Source of the DNA: Liolophura sinensis
Lineage: Eukaryota; Mollusca; Polyplacophora; Chitonida; Chitonidae
NCBI RefSeq assembly: GCF_032854445.1
Contig: NC_088297.1
Coordinates: forward strand, 22,889,127 to 22,953,126
Length of the DNA: 64,000 nt
Reading direction: 5' to 3'
Shown one piece after another: positions 27,001-56,098 of the stretch. A program made the translations under genes and the position numbers. Numbering within the stretch: the first letter of the stretch is position 1; each line of letters opens with the position of its first letter. The notes below the pieces were generated by a model. That model saw only the letters and a list, made by a program, of their open reading frames with translations. It made no database searches and was not told where the DNA came from.

Positions 27001-28253
27001 TATTACCTTAAATACTCGGAAGAATAAACAGACTCGTGTCCCTTGCCTATTTGTAGTTATAACTGAGATTACTGGCTACATAATGTTGCTATGCATTGCT
27101 CTGTTTCTACTTATAACTCAGATTACTGGCTACTTGATGTTGCCATGCATTGCTCTGTTTGCGTGTATGACGGAGAGCAGCCTTCTATCAAACAGGTGTT
27201 TACCTGTAGAGCCTACTGATGTATTGGTAGTTATAGAGGAATTTATCAAATATTTAATGTTGAAATGAATTGCTCTATTTCTAATTATTGTAAAAATTAC
27301 CACTTGATGTTGAGACATGATACTCTATCGTAGTTGTGATGGAAATTACTGCCTATTTGATTTTAAGACAGGATACTCTGTCATTGTTATGGTGGAAATT
27401 ACTGCCTACCTAATACTGACACGAAGTGCTCTATTTGTAATTATGTCGAAAACTACTGCCTACTTGATGTTGAGAGAGGATACCCTATTGTAGTTATGGA
27501 GATTACTGGCTACTTGATGTTTAAGATGACGCCGAAACTCTTGTGACGCCAGCCGCCATGTTAGTCGCCGTTATTGTTAGATGGTGGATCCCTATAGGCT
27601 GGCGACAACGATGTTTCCGCATAATCGTAAGCGCCAGTGGATTGTTCCATTTCTAGGTATGGTGACAATTACTGGCAAATTGGTGTTGACACGGATTCCT
27701 CTGTGTGTAGTTACAGTGGCAATTACGGGTACTTGATATTGACATGGATTGCTCTGTTTTCAGCTATGGTGACAATTACTGGCTTCTTGATGGCTTCACG
27801 TAGTTTTTGCTCTATTTGCAGATATGGCCGCAGTTACTTGTACTTGATGTTGACATGGATTGCTCTGTTTGTAGTTATGGTGGTAGTTGCTGGCTCCTTA
27901 ATGGATACTTGCTTTTTTTTTGCTCTGCTTGTAGTTATAGTGGTAATTATTGGGTACTTGATGTTGATGTTGATTACTCTTCTTGCAGTTATGGTGGCAG
28001 TTACTGGCTTCTTGACGTTGACATGGATTGCTCTAAGACGGAAAACGGATGGTTTGAGGTGAAGGCTGTCATAGCGAGTAGGAATGGAACTGAAGTCACG
28101 TGGGAGAGTAATCTCGTGCATAGCTCTGCAAATCCCGCAGGATCTGCCAGAGAGACACTTCCAGGCTGTTCGGCAAATCACATTGTAAAGTGTGGTAAGA
28201 TAAATGTGTTAAAATTCGGAAGACCCGACATCAAGATCAACAATTTCAGCTGA
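11986..28253 (+). CDS. Amy: Secreted chloride-type alpha-amylase (GH13) with C-terminal extension; whole gene
   Basis: Hydrolyses internal alpha-1,4 bonds of starch and glycogen; a secreted digestive enzyme. Coding exons: 11986-12019, 14795-14934, 17879-18066, 18661-19838, 20947-21090, 22135-22360 and 27989-28253. Junction phases (1,0,2,1,1,2) agree at every joint, and the sum is 2175 nt, or 724 residues plus stop. Catalytic residues are all present: D218 in [10 protein letters not shown]254 in IYQEVID and D319 in [10 protein letters not shown]. Chloride ligands are present too: R216, N317 and R355. The glycine-rich loop is GHGGGG. Residues after about 513 form an extra domain, which I recall from bivalve and other invertebrate amylases. 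Typical animal amylases are about 490-510 residues. I see no break, so the gene looks functional. Confidence 0.95.
12558..12720 (+). mobile_element. SINE family 1, 5' half, in amylase intron 1
   Basis: Starts ggggcctccatggccgagag (A-box) and has a B-box-like gagttcaaggtt, then ctggccttacgtgggaagg. The 3' half is missing. This is one of the clearest tRNA-like heads in the window. Confidence 0.88.
14795..14934 (+). CDS. Amy: Amylase exon 2: start of the mature enzyme
   Basis: Acceptor TATTTCAG, donor GTAAGA. Encodes the N-terminal barrel strand with [20 protein letters not shown] and ending [10 protein letters not shown], the standard opening of animal alpha-amylases. Ends in phase 0, matching exon 3. 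Confidence 0.95.
15066..15215 (+). mobile_element. SINE family 1, 3' part, in amylase intron 2
   Basis: Contains gcaacctgcggatggtcgtg, tttcctcccaccataatgct and the 3' end caccaatcaaataaataaat. The tRNA-like head is missing. Confidence 0.9.
15300..15477 (+). repeat. Dispersed repeat R3 next to a SINE
   Basis: Matches 43818-43985 in cagaaatcttgaacaacgc, cggtcacagtgataaggcag and atgcattctctttatc. A further partial relative lies at 13605-13680 (ctctacgctcgctttacatc). In both full copies a family-1 SINE follows in the same direction, so the two may travel as a composite. Confidence 0.6.
15478..15686 (+). mobile_element. SINE family 1, head-truncated
   Basis: Contains aaagtccagctcatggcggc, gcctgcggatggtcatgggt, catcataatgctggccgccg and the (AAATA) tail. 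The A-box end is weak. Confidence 0.88.
17879..18066 (+). CDS. Amy: Amylase exon 3
   Basis: Acceptor TTGTTGCAG, donor GTATGT. Encodes ISPPNEH through [19 protein letters not shown] to CNDVNV, a hallmark stretch of animal amylases lining the substrate groove. Phase 0 in and phase 2 out. Confidence 0.97.
18067..18245 (+). repeat. Degenerate repeats of the amylase exon 3 donor edge
   Basis: The exon ends AACGACGTCAACGTCAG then GTATGTGACGTCA. Downstream, the elements acgtcaacgtca, gtcaggtac and catgacgtca with gacgatagac recur several times over about 170 bp, with GTCAGGTAC repeatedly recreating a donor-like site. Copies are diverged and the period is irregular, so this is the weakest of the exon-edge arrays. 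Confidence 0.6.
18360..18505 (+). repeat. 21-bp minisatellite in amylase intron 3
   Basis: About seven copies of gtgtattttgcagcgtgcgg(t). Each carries TTTTGCAG or TTTTGCAA, so several copies look like splice acceptors about 150-300 bp before the real one at 18660. Confidence 0.9.
18661..19838 (+). CDS. Amy: Amylase exon 4: catalytic core and domain C
   Basis: Acceptor TGTTGGCAG. The 1178-nt exon carries [12 protein letters not shown], all three catalytic acids and the chloride and calcium site residues, then the C-terminal beta domain. The frame stays open through the donor CAG/GTGAGT to a stop at 19846, so an unspliced form would end HAGE, giving an amylase of the usual length. The strong donor and matching exon 5 favour splicing onward. 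Confidence 0.97.
20947..21090 (+). CDS. Amy: Amylase exon 5: start of C-terminal extension
   Basis: Acceptor TACATTTGCAG, donor GTGAAT. Encodes a linker, then [20 protein letters not shown] and IDHARRP. This matches the first part of the extra domain I recall from mollusc amylases. Phase 1 in and 1 out, 48 codons. Confidence 0.85.
21188..21395 (+). repeat. 43-bp tandem repeat in amylase intron 5
   Basis: Four or five copies of gaggtgaaatgggtagatct followed by cattaaacagctacgttacta. Not derived from a neighbouring exon as far as I can see. Confidence 0.85.
22135..22360 (+). CDS. Amy: Amylase exon 6: C-terminal extension, middle part
   Basis: Acceptor TTTGTGTAG chosen because only it keeps the phase from exon 5; donor GTGAGT. 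Encodes [15 protein letters not shown], then [20 protein letters not shown] and SPLVWTTND. Rich in tryptophan and aromatic residues, as in carbohydrate-binding folds; binding itself is inference. Confidence 0.85.
23985..24067 (+). mobile_element. SINE family 1, B-box fragment
   Basis: Contains ggagcctctcaccaatgcgg, then gagttcaagtccagctcatg, the best B-box of the window. Both ends are truncated. Confidence 0.8.
25325..25620 (-). mobile_element. SINE family 2 copy
   Basis: Shares tttttcagtcacatgacaac, atgccgaagacaccaaacat, ttatactgacaccgggccga and the B-box-like gtttcatcccgggtctcccg with the copy at 38026-38364. In reverse orientation the tRNA-like end lies at about 25560-25620. Confidence 0.78.
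27030..27988 (+). repeat. 54-bp array derived from the amylase exon 7 acceptor edge
   Basis: About 15-18 diverged copies of a unit made of a short pyrimidine tract, the AG acceptor and the first 46 bases of exon 7 (TTATGGTGGCAGTTACTGGC and on to GATTGCTCT). The exonic GCTCT of one copy joins the TTTGTAG of the next, so exon bases serve as its pyrimidine tract. AG acceptors survive in at least nine copies, for example near 27709, 27762, 27820, 27874 and 27934. A break with other sequence lies at about 27530-27640. The last copy is the true exon start. Confidence 0.92.
27989..28253 (+). CDS. Amy: Amylase exon 7: end of the C-terminal extension
   Basis: Acceptor TTCTTGCAG. The split serine codon AG/T with exon 6 gives [20 protein letters not shown], then NGWFEVKAV and [19 protein letters not shown], stop TGA at 28251. 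A donor-like GTAAGA at 28195 could lead to a further exon, but the read-through end is simplest: it completes the domain and makes the full CDS a multiple of three. Confidence 0.82.
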
Positions 28254-28283
28254 TTGTTGCAAACAAAAGCGAGAAAAAAGGAA

Positions 28284-28289
28284 ATTAAA
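28284..28289 (+). terminator. Possible amylase polyadenylation signal
   Basis: ATTAAA, 31 nt after the stop codon. It would give a very short 3' UTR. No AATAAA lies nearer on this strand. Confidence 0.35.
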
Positions 28290-28328
28290 CAAAAAGACAC
28301 CGCTTGAAAACTACAACGTTTTTATAAC

Positions 28329-28438
28329 TTTATTGTTAAAACGCGTTTTAGGGTTGTCGAATGAAGATGACCCATTTTAAACATATAAGAGCATAGATGG
28401 TAAGTCCACCAATATTCGTGTATGTATATTGATTTATT
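28329..28438 (-). terminator. Possible polyadenylation signals of the Ig-receptor gene
   Basis: Two minus-strand AATAAA hexamers, at 28433-28438 and 28329-28334, lie about 0.87-0.97 kb beyond the stop at 29300. They are within 45-155 bp of the possible amylase signal, so the two genes end tail to tail with little or no spacer. Confidence 0.4.
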
Positions 28439-29299
28439 TAATTAATGTTTAATTCCTTAGACAAGAACTGTTCTTATACGATAGCCGGAAGTAAACCACC
28501 AGATTTTGGTGAGGGAACCGGCAGATTTTCTTTTCACAAAAGGTGGCGCTAGTGTGACCTAGGACTTGCACGTCACATGTCTTTCGTTGCGCGACACAAG
28601 ACATGTTGAGTACTGCGGTTTCATCTTCGATGTACATGTATTTGGTTTACCCACTGTGACGTCATCGCGCTGTTGACGCTCTTGACGTGGAAAGTCCAGC
28701 GTCACTGAAATGACGCAAAACGCCCCACTTCGGACATCTGCCGCTATCTCATTCTTCTTACTTAAATATAATAAAAGACTTCCAGCACAGAGAGTAAACC
28801 CTGAACAGCGACAACAGTGTGATAATTGGCAACTGGTCACACGTAACGGGTATAATACAGCCTCTTAATTGTCAGTTTACCTCAGTTAGATATTATTCTA
28901 ACTTTTAATGTAAATGCTTAAACAGAAAATTACACACCTCCTAGCAGAAAACCACTGCCTGTCGTTTTTCGCAGGATACTGTCACCCACAAGTATCCTGT
29001 CATTTACGGAGTTTTCAAGTAAAATGACGGCAAAAAAAAAATGACATAAAGCAAGGATAGTTAACAGTTTTGTGTGGAAGTGTCACGAGAGAAACAAATG
29101 GCTGAACAAATGTTCAGTATCACATCAGTGTGTGCGGGCATATGCGGTTTTCTCTCAATTTACGATAATGGCTGGATAGTCCAGCTATATATTACTTCAA
29201 ATGCAAACGAAAAAGGGAAATAAAACTAAAAAAAAAAAACTGGGAACAAGACGCTCCCCATTCTTCCAGAGACGTACTGAGTAATTTCAAGGACAGGAG

Positions 29300-48380
<19,081 letters not shown>

Positions 48381-48687
48381 CCTGCAACCTGTCCTATACC
48401 CTGTGCAGGAGTCACACCCTAATCCTTCCGATTACCTGAAACAAAAAGCAAATACTGAAGGGAGCGAGATTAACGTCAACCAAACCACGTAGCTTAGGTC
48501 GTTTCTTTAATAGAAAAGAAAACACAAAAATGATGCCAATATCAGATGAAAACTTATTTGCCAATATGATCTTCAATATTTTTTCGAATTTTTCTTTCGG
48601 GTGAAAAGGGTATTTCAAAAATTTTTCCCAAAAAGCCCCACATACAAAACTTATTTTCAAGAGTCTTTTTCTCTTTCAAGAAAAATG

Positions 48688-48893
48688 GTTAGTCTGCTGG
48701 TGAATCCTTACTGAGACCCCACATACATCCTATCACATGACATTGATCAGCTTTTTGAGGTTAGCCTGCTGGTGAATCCTTACTGAGACCCCACATACAT
48801 CCTATCACTTGACATTGATCAGCTTTTTGGGGTTAGCCTGCTGGTGAATCCTTACTGAGACCCCACATACACTTGACATTGATCAGCTTTATG
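48688..48893. repeat. About 77-bp tandem repeat, three copies
   Basis: Unit with ctgctggtgaatccttactg, agaccccacatacatcctat and gacattgatcagctttttg; the third copy has a short deletion. Lies in the gene's 5' noncoding region. Confidence 0.92.
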
Positions 48894-49129
48894 ATGCCAC
48901 CTGAATAAGAGGAATATATGGTTTTGGATGTGTTCCACGAAAAAACACTTGTGCATACCAGCCCTTAACGCTCGGCGAACACTAAACTCCACGTCGAGTT
49001 TCAAAAGTTATGGTTTAAATGGTACTTTGCGTTGTTTTTATGCAAATATTAATGAATGCGCTGACAAGACAGCATTCCAAGTAATTCTATCTTTATTTGT
49101 TTCTATAATTCTGCTTATGCCATGGTGAT

Positions 49130-50450
49130 TTATTGATTTGATTGGTGTTTTAAGCTATATCTCAGGGATATTTTGATTTAGTATAGCAACCAGTAAAATG
49201 TTGGGAGGATGCATGCCGGACAGAGCCCGTGGGTGACACAAAACCATCCACACGTTACTGCCAGACCTCCTCACAGCATGCCGGACACAGCCGGAGGGTG
49301 ACCCACAACCATCCACAGGTTACTGACAGACCTCCTCACAGCATGGCGGACAGAGCCCGTGGGTGACCCAAAACCATCCACACGTTACCGGGAGACATCC
49401 TCACAGCATGCCAGACAGAACCCGTGGGTGACCCAAAACCATCTACATGTTACTAACAGACCTTCTCACAACATGCCAGACAGAGCCCGTGGGGGACCCA
49501 AAACCATCTACATGTTACTAACAGACCTTCTCACAACATGCCAGACAGAGCCCGTGGGGGACCCAAAACCATCCACACGTTACTGCCAGACCTCCTCACA
49601 ACATGCCGGACAGAGCCCTTGGGTGACCCACAACCATCCACACGTTACTGCCAGACCTTCTCACAGCATGCCGGACACAGCCCGAGGGTGACCCACAACC
49701 ATCCACACGTTACTGCCAGACCTTCTCACAGCATGCCGGACACAGCCCGAGGGTGACCCACAACCATCCACACGTTACTGACAGACTTCCTCACAGCATG
49801 CCGGACAGGAGCCCGTGGGTGACCCACAACCATCCACACGTTACCGGGAGACCTCCTCACAGCATGCCGGACAGAACCCATGGGTAACCCACAACCATCC
49901 ACACGTTACTAGCAGGCCTCCTCACAACATGCCAGACAGAGCCCGTGGGTGACCCAAAACCATCTACATGTTACTAGCAGACCTTCTCACAACATGCCAG
50001 ACAGAGCCCGTGGGGGACTCAAAACCATTCACAAGTTACTGGCAGATTTTCTCACAGCATGCCGGACACAGCTCGAGGGTGACCCGCAACCATCCACACG
50101 TTACTGCCAGACCTCCTCACAGCATGCCGGACAGAGCCCGTGGGTGACCCACAACCATCCACACGTTACTGACAGACCTCCTCACAGCATGCCGGACAGA
50201 GCCCGTGGGTGACCCAAAACCATCCACACGTTACTGCCAGACCTCCTCACAGCATGCCGGACAGAACCCGTAGGTAACCCACAACCATTCATATGTTACT
50301 AGCAGACCTCCTCACAACATGCCAGACAGAGCCCGTGGGTGACCCAAAACCATCTACATGTTACTAGCAGACCTTCTCACAGCATGCCGGATAGATGCCG
50401 TGGGTGACCCAAACCATCCACACGTTACTGGCAGACTTTCTCACATATTC
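49130..50450 (-). repeat. Satellite grown from the centre of a SINE
   Basis: Begins as a reverse family-1 SINE (gatttgattggtgttttaag, then about 49190). Its segment cggacagagcccgtgggtga, cccaaaaccatccacacgtt, actgccagacctcctcacag then repeats about 19 times with a unit near 65 bp. The unit equals the SINE stretch gggcagagcccgggggaaac to gcagaccttccca. Variants form patterns of neighbouring copies, so growth was stepwise. The far SINE head is not seen at the right end. Confidence 0.93.
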
Positions 50451-50454
50451 TTCT

Positions 50455-50456
50455 TC

Positions 50457-50511
<55 letters not shown>

Positions 50512-50540
50512 TACTATTATTACTACTATTAATATTATTT
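50455..50540 (+). repeat. (ATT)n microsatellite
   Basis: About 75 bp of attattattatt with a few ACT interruptions, directly after the SINE-derived satellite. Confidence 0.96.
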
Positions 50541-51299
50541 TTATGAGCTCATAACCATGGCTGAAGTATGTGCTAAAGTTACATACGCGTGTACAGTTTG
50601 CAAAGGTGCAGCTCAGAGAACATTTTTCAATGAGTTTTAGTTTTCAATGAGGTGCCCGCCCGTGTATGTTTTCAGCCTCTCTAGGTGTCATGTGCGTGCA
50701 TACCTGTATTGTGAATGATGAGCGCGACATCCTGTTCCTTAACACAGCTTTAAATAAGAAAGTTTAAACGGGATATGACAGGTTCATATCCACAAAAAGG
50801 ACTACGCCTACAATGAACATCCAAACTAGGTCATCAATAGTGGAGTTTCGAGTGTTAATTCTTATATCGTTGAAGGTAGAAAAAGTCATAAAATAAATCA
50901 GAGTTGACTAATGATAGAGAAAACTGTGAAGATGAACGTTTGTGATCTTGAAGTTTCTAAACGAATGGGGTGTCATTTGTGCCTCTAGAAAAAGGTGAGA
51001 AAGGTTATTAGTAAGTCAGTTTCAACGAAAGTTGCCTAACATTTTTTACCAGTCACATGACACATGAGGACTGTTTTTACCTCTGACCACAAAGATTTCC
51101 AAATTGAAACTGCCCTATTCACAGCCAGTGTCAGTAACATCACCCTTTTGTTAAAGATGTTTTAAGCCTGGGCAAAGGTTTAAAAAGTATATAAAATATA
51201 ATCAGTTAAACATGAACAATAAAATGAGGTGGTTCAACCATAGCTTCTGTAAACTCTTTCCTTTCATAAAAATGGCATATCATATTTAACATTTGAGAG

Positions 51300-51890
51300 A
51301 TTAAGAGTAAAATACATGGTAAGAGTAAAAGACATGGTATGAGTAAAAGACATGGTATGAGTAAAAGACATGGTAACAGTGAAAGATATTGTATGAGTAA
51401 AAGACATGGCATGAATAAAAGACACGGTAAGAGTAAAAGACATGATGTGAGTAAAAGACACGGTATGAGTAAAAGACACGGTATGAGTAAAAGACATGGT
51501 AACAGTGAAAGATATTGTATGAGTAAAAGACATGGCATGAATAAAAGACACGGTAAGAGTAAAAGACATGATATGAGTAAAGACGTGGTAAGAGTAAAAG
51601 ACATGGTAACAGTAAAAGACATGGTAACAGTAAAAGACATGGCATGAGTAAAAGACATGGCATAAGTAAAAGACATGGTATGAATAAGAGACATGATATG
51701 AGTAAAAGACGTGGTAAGAGTAAAAGGCATGGTAAGAGTAAAAACATGGTAAGGGTAAAAAACATGATATGAGTAAAAGCCAAGGCATGAATAAGAGACA
51801 TGGTATGAGTATAAGACGTGGTAAGAGTAAAAGACATGGTATGAGTAAAAGACATGGTAAGAGTAAAAGACAGGATAAGAGTGAAAGACA
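51300..51890. repeat. 18-bp minisatellite, about 33 copies
   Basis: Unit gagtaaaagacatggtat with variants. As 18 is a multiple of 3, all frames stay open and give minus-strand open frames up to 239 codons of low-complexity, hydrophobic repeats. I regard these as by-products. Confidence 0.95.
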
Positions 51891-52311
51891 TAGAAAAGAA
51901 ACCATATTTTGGGTATGTTTTTCACGTGAAAATAGTTTTCTCGGATGAGCTAGGGAAATAATATTAATAATTACATATTATATACTATAACTATAATTAC
52001 GTAAAATATATTTAGGCGTACAAACTTGAAGAAAATTGCATCAGATTGCTTCACTAAAAAGGCTATATATAGTGTTTGACTACCATAGAACTGAACAATC
52101 TGTAGCCAGTATGAAAACTAATTTAGAAACATTTACTGTTTGAAACAATGTTGAAACGGAGTTTGCTAGTGGTGAGGTTTATTAAACTTAACTTGATTCA
52201 ATTTACATGAAATGATGCAAACACTATATATTAGTTCAGCAAAGAAAGGACACAAAAATGAATATTATTGTTTAATAAATATGTGACCTAATGAAGTCCA
52301 AACAAATGTAA

Positions 52312-52530
52312 TTCTCAAAAAAAATAATCTGTTCGATTTCACAGAAAGTGAAACATTATTCTTTTAAACATAATACATATATTCTATTTATCCAACATAA
52401 ACATTCCATTAGCCTAACAGGATATTATGTTGAATATGACACAACGCTGTCTTCTAATAGCAGAATACATTCTAGCATCACTAAAACAGCAGCCTCTCCG
52501 TTAAAATGAACAGGCTATTTTTGGGGTGTA
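52312..52530. mobile_element. MITE-like element, diverged copy
   Basis: Related to 55121-55353: ctcaaaaaaaataatctgtt, ttcacagaaagt, aatagcagaatacattctag, cgttaaaatgaacaggcta. Its ends are diverged. Confidence 0.65.
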
Positions 52531-52712
52531 CCTGATGCATGTACTTGCACATATTACATCATTACTTTGTACTAAACAAATCAAGACACGGAATTTTTCT
52601 TATGAGGGGTTCTAGTATTAACTGTAAAAAGAACATGACATTTTACAAAGACAGGCTAAAGATTTATTTATTTATTTGTTTGTTTGTTTATTTGTTTATT
52701 GTTTTATTGTTT

Positions 52713-52832
52713 TGTTTATTTATTTGATTGGTGTTTTACGCCGTACTCAAGAATATTTCACATATACGACGGCATTATGGTGTGAGGAAACCAAACACAG
52801 CCCGGGGGAATCCTACGACCAGCAGTTCAAAG
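52713..52832 (-). mobile_element. SINE family 1, 3' part
   Basis: Reverse: tttatttgattggtgtttta, cgccgtactcaagaatattt, catatacgacggcattatgg, agcccgggggaatcctacga. Truncated in the middle. Confidence 0.9.
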
Positions 52833-53027
52833 AAGCTACATACACTTGTCCAATTAACTATGTAATTAATTAATTAATGATACACAACATTAATTGCTTC
52901 AGCTGCATAATACACACCTTGCGGACAGACCTCAAGCGGGTCACTCATGACACAAATATGTACAGCTAGCAGCCGAACATCACCCACACACACCTCAACA
53001 GCCAATAATATACCGGAAGTCTTCTTC

Positions 53028-53172
53028 TCCGATCGCACCTAGGAAGGTCTTCCAGAACCTTACGGATGGTCGTGGGCCTGCCCGGTTTCCTCCTACCATA
53101 CTGATGGCCGCCGTCGTATAAATCTTCTTGAGAACGACGTAAAACACCAATCAAATAAATGATTAAATAAAT
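53028..53172 (+). mobile_element. SINE family 1, 3' part
   Basis: Forward: aaggtcttccagaaccttac, cctgcccggtttcctcctac, ggccgccgtcgtataaatct, caccaatcaaataaatgatt. Confidence 0.9.
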
Positions 53173-53444
53173 CACACCGGTAATCCAAGGCTTTCATCAT
53201 AAGGAGATATTTCTGCCCCCAATGGTTATGTTACATTTTTTGTAGCACCTGAACACAGTGTTAAGCAGGTAGTCTCTCCCTAGTCGTGGTAAAAACTGCT
53301 GTTAGGCTTCTAATGGACACATTACCCATCATGCTATATACCGTCCTCTCTAAGCTCACAAACAGACTTTTCCCACTGTTAATGTTCCTGGACAGGCTCG
53401 CATAACACTTGGTATCCTTCGTAAGATCCACAGTGTTCTATAAT

Positions 53445-53775
53445 GTACATGTACTCACTAATTATATACAATGTACATGTACTTACTAATTATATATACG
53501 AGGTACATTAACTTACTAAATATATATACAATGTACATTAACTTACTAAATATATATACAATGTTCATGTACTTACTAATTATATACATACAATATACAT
53601 GTACTTACTAAATATATATGCAATGTACACTAATTTACTAATTATATATACAATGCACATGTACTTACTAAAACTTACTAAATATGTATAAAATGTACGT
53701 GTACTAAATATACTAATTATATATATACAATGTACATGTACTTACTAATTATGTATACAATGTACATGTATATCA
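53445..53775. repeat. About 32-bp AT-rich minisatellite with palindromic core
   Basis: Ten or so copies of atatatacaatgtacatgta then cttactaatt. The core TGTACATGTACA is a partial palindrome, so each unit can fold back. Confidence 0.9.
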
Positions 53776-54979
53776 GTTTTTGTATTATTCATATCTGTCA
53801 GTTGTAAATGTATACCTACCTTTGCGTGACAACACGTTAATTTTGAAGTCTCATTTACACTACGTGATCAGTTAAGTCTGCCCTGTAAACGACACGTAGG
53901 TTCCTCACATCTGGAGACTGTTAGGAACCGTCTAAACTTTCGTTTATCAAACAGTACCGTCACCTTTACGCGCAAAATGGACTGGACAGGTGATTTAAAC
54001 AGGTGATGTCCTCCAGACAGGTAGGTCTACAATTTCATCAACGACATAGAGTACAGCGATGCTTATTTACGGTACAGTTTGAAGGTAATGGCCCTGCTTG
54101 TTGTTAATACCGGGCTGTACTGGCTGTATCTATATTGTATCAACAATGTGCATTCAGTAGACATGAAGTGTTATGTCCATCATAGTCCCTGCTCCTTTAG
54201 TACGACTCTCAGGTCACGCAGAACTACGGATATCCACTCGGTGACATCTACAATACACTGAATAGTCTGTTCTGAAACCGACGCTTCATAACTGGAACAG
54301 TCAGTACAGCTGGGTGCTAATGTTGCATACACATGAACAGCCTGCGGAGTGGGGTTAGTTAGACACTGGGAATGTCAGTCTGACTCAGTTGTGCGGAGCG
54401 GGGACATCCTGAATCTCGCTGACTCAGTACCCCAAACAGGACACATGTACCCACATGTAAACGCCGCAGGAAGGTTAGCCCTTGCCCCGACATTGCGTAA
54501 TCGTTTTAGGTGGCCGAAAATGAGTACCATATATCGGGCCCAAACAGAACTGTCGCATATAGAAGTGAAGAAGGATTATCAAAATCGGAGCTTTATCCCA
54601 TATAGGAGCAAAGGAGGCATGCTAGACTATAAGAGGGCGGAGCTTTTATCCATATATGGACATTAAGGTCCAAACAGTATACTAACCACAGCTATGCACG
54701 CGCCGTATTTCACAGGAAAGCTATTAATCAGCAAAAACGTATCGGCGGGGCTTCAGTACTGAACTTAGACAGGGAATTTGTTGATTCTATCGCTTTCACT
54801 GCTTTTATGGTTGCCCCACATAATAAGTCATCGACAGTGCTCTTGAGGTCGTTTGCGCAGGTATTATGTTCGTAGAAAGCCTTTTATATCGTCTAATATA
54901 GTATGGATATGGGCAAGTCGCATTTGAAAAAGTTTGTCAATAATTTGCAAAAAGTCAACGGTTTATCCCTGGACACACT

Positions 54980-55070
54980 GCTTTCCTCCACCCAGTGTCC
55001 AAGCCGCCATCCTATAAAGTGAAGAGTACGTATGACGTGCAAGAACAATCAAGTTAAAATAAATAAATCG
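54980..55070 (+). mobile_element. Diverged SINE family 1, 3' end
   Basis: tttcctccacccagtgtcca, gccgccatcctataaagtga, and caatcaagttaaaataaata resemble the family 3' end. Weak match. Confidence 0.5.
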
Positions 55071-55120
55071 AATAACTCAATAACAACTACGATGTCGTGT
55101 TTATCTCCCACGGTGTACGT

Positions 55121-55353
55121 ACACTCAAAAAATAATCCGTTCAATTTAACAGAAAGTCTGTTGTCTGAGTGTTGCTAAAATGTATTCTGCCGTTCCAACA
55201 GATTATTCCGTTAAATATAGCACTAATATTCTCTTAATTCAACAGAGAATTCTGTGCCATTACTTTATGGCACTTTGTTATGTTATAACAACATAATACA
55301 TTCTGGTATCAACAGTTTTTCGGTTAAAATTAACATATTAATTTTGTGAGTGT
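55121..55353. mobile_element. MITE-like element with short inverted ends
   Basis: Starts acactcaaaaaat and ends attttgtgagtgt, inverted repeats matching at about 12 of 13 positions. AT-rich, 233 bp, no coding capacity. A related copy at 52312-52530 supports mobility. The target duplication is not clear. Confidence 0.7.
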
Positions 55354-55789
55354 AACTTTTTTTCCTGTTCATATATTGTAGCCAACGCATTCTCTCTCTG
55401 CTGATCACGGAGTTGAACACCAGGTCCAATGTCATTTTCAGCAGTTTGTCTTTCTACAGTACAATTTCCTTTTTTCTTTTCTCTTGAAATCACAATCGCA
55501 AATTTCGGGATCACTTTCCTCGTCACAGTCACATGTCTTTGTATGAAGTTTGGCTGCGATTTTTCGACAAAAAACAATTCTGCTGAACCCTTTCCATGCA
55601 GTTACAAGTGCGAAATACCGAGATAAGCTAACAAAATTCAAAAAGTCAAAATGAATTCCTTTCTCCAGTTTATATAGCCACTGTGCGTGACGATGCTGTT
55701 TCTTTTAAACGATCGCCCATTTTCAGCTCTCTTTAAAAAATCAGTCATATTCGTTACAAAAATTACCTTTAGTCAGTGACACGTAACAC

Positions 55790-56098
55790 CACAGCCTCTA
55801 CACATGAATATGCTGAAAGTTCATACTCTTGCAAAGAAAATGCAATTAGAACAGTTTTCTAATTCATAATGATAAATTGTACAAGCTCGGTTTCGACGGC
55901 AAGAACTCACTTGTCGCGGGTGCATGACGTCATAATGTATGCACTTCGAAAACGAACGGTATTCTGGATATTGGGCGGAGTTCAACACGTTTTGACGGAG
56001 AACGACACCAGTTACCCAAACTGCTATATGGATTTACCTGTAAATCCTGGTTCTGACAATGCCATATTTGAAATTGTTTACATGTTATAGTACAGTAT
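55790..56098. repeat. Dispersed repeat, second copy of 5630-5935
   Basis: Same direction as the first copy, with gctcggtttcgacggcaaga, gagaacgacaccagttaccc and ggttctgacaatgcca. Ends near the same relative point in both copies. Confidence 0.7.

Larger units (their letters stand above)
22361..27029 (+). other. Amylase intron 6, 5' part
   Basis: A long intron (5.6 kb in all). It holds a short SINE family-1 piece at 23985-24067 and a family-2 SINE at 25325-25620. No other supported feature or exon was seen; the open frames are short and without domains. Confidence 0.6.

Noticed and set aside
27030-27988. Several separate coding exons of a repeated domain upstream of amylase exon 7
   Set aside because: Copies lack donors and most are worn, and each holds only the first 46 bases of the exon, so they are better explained as one intronic array; alternative acceptor use is kept as a finding.
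49359-50212. Repeated frames reading like MPDRARGGPKT
   Set aside because: Product of the SINE-derived 65-bp satellite.
51206-51925. 239-codon open frame on the minus strand with SYHVFY-like repeats
   Set aside because: It is the 18-bp minisatellite read as protein. All three frames of that strand and one of the other stay open for the same reason, and no splice or start context supports a gene.
54349-54666. 105-codon open frame outside repeats
   Set aside because: Longest nonrepeat frame between the two receptor genes, but no recognisable domain, no start or splice support, and chance frames of this size are expected.
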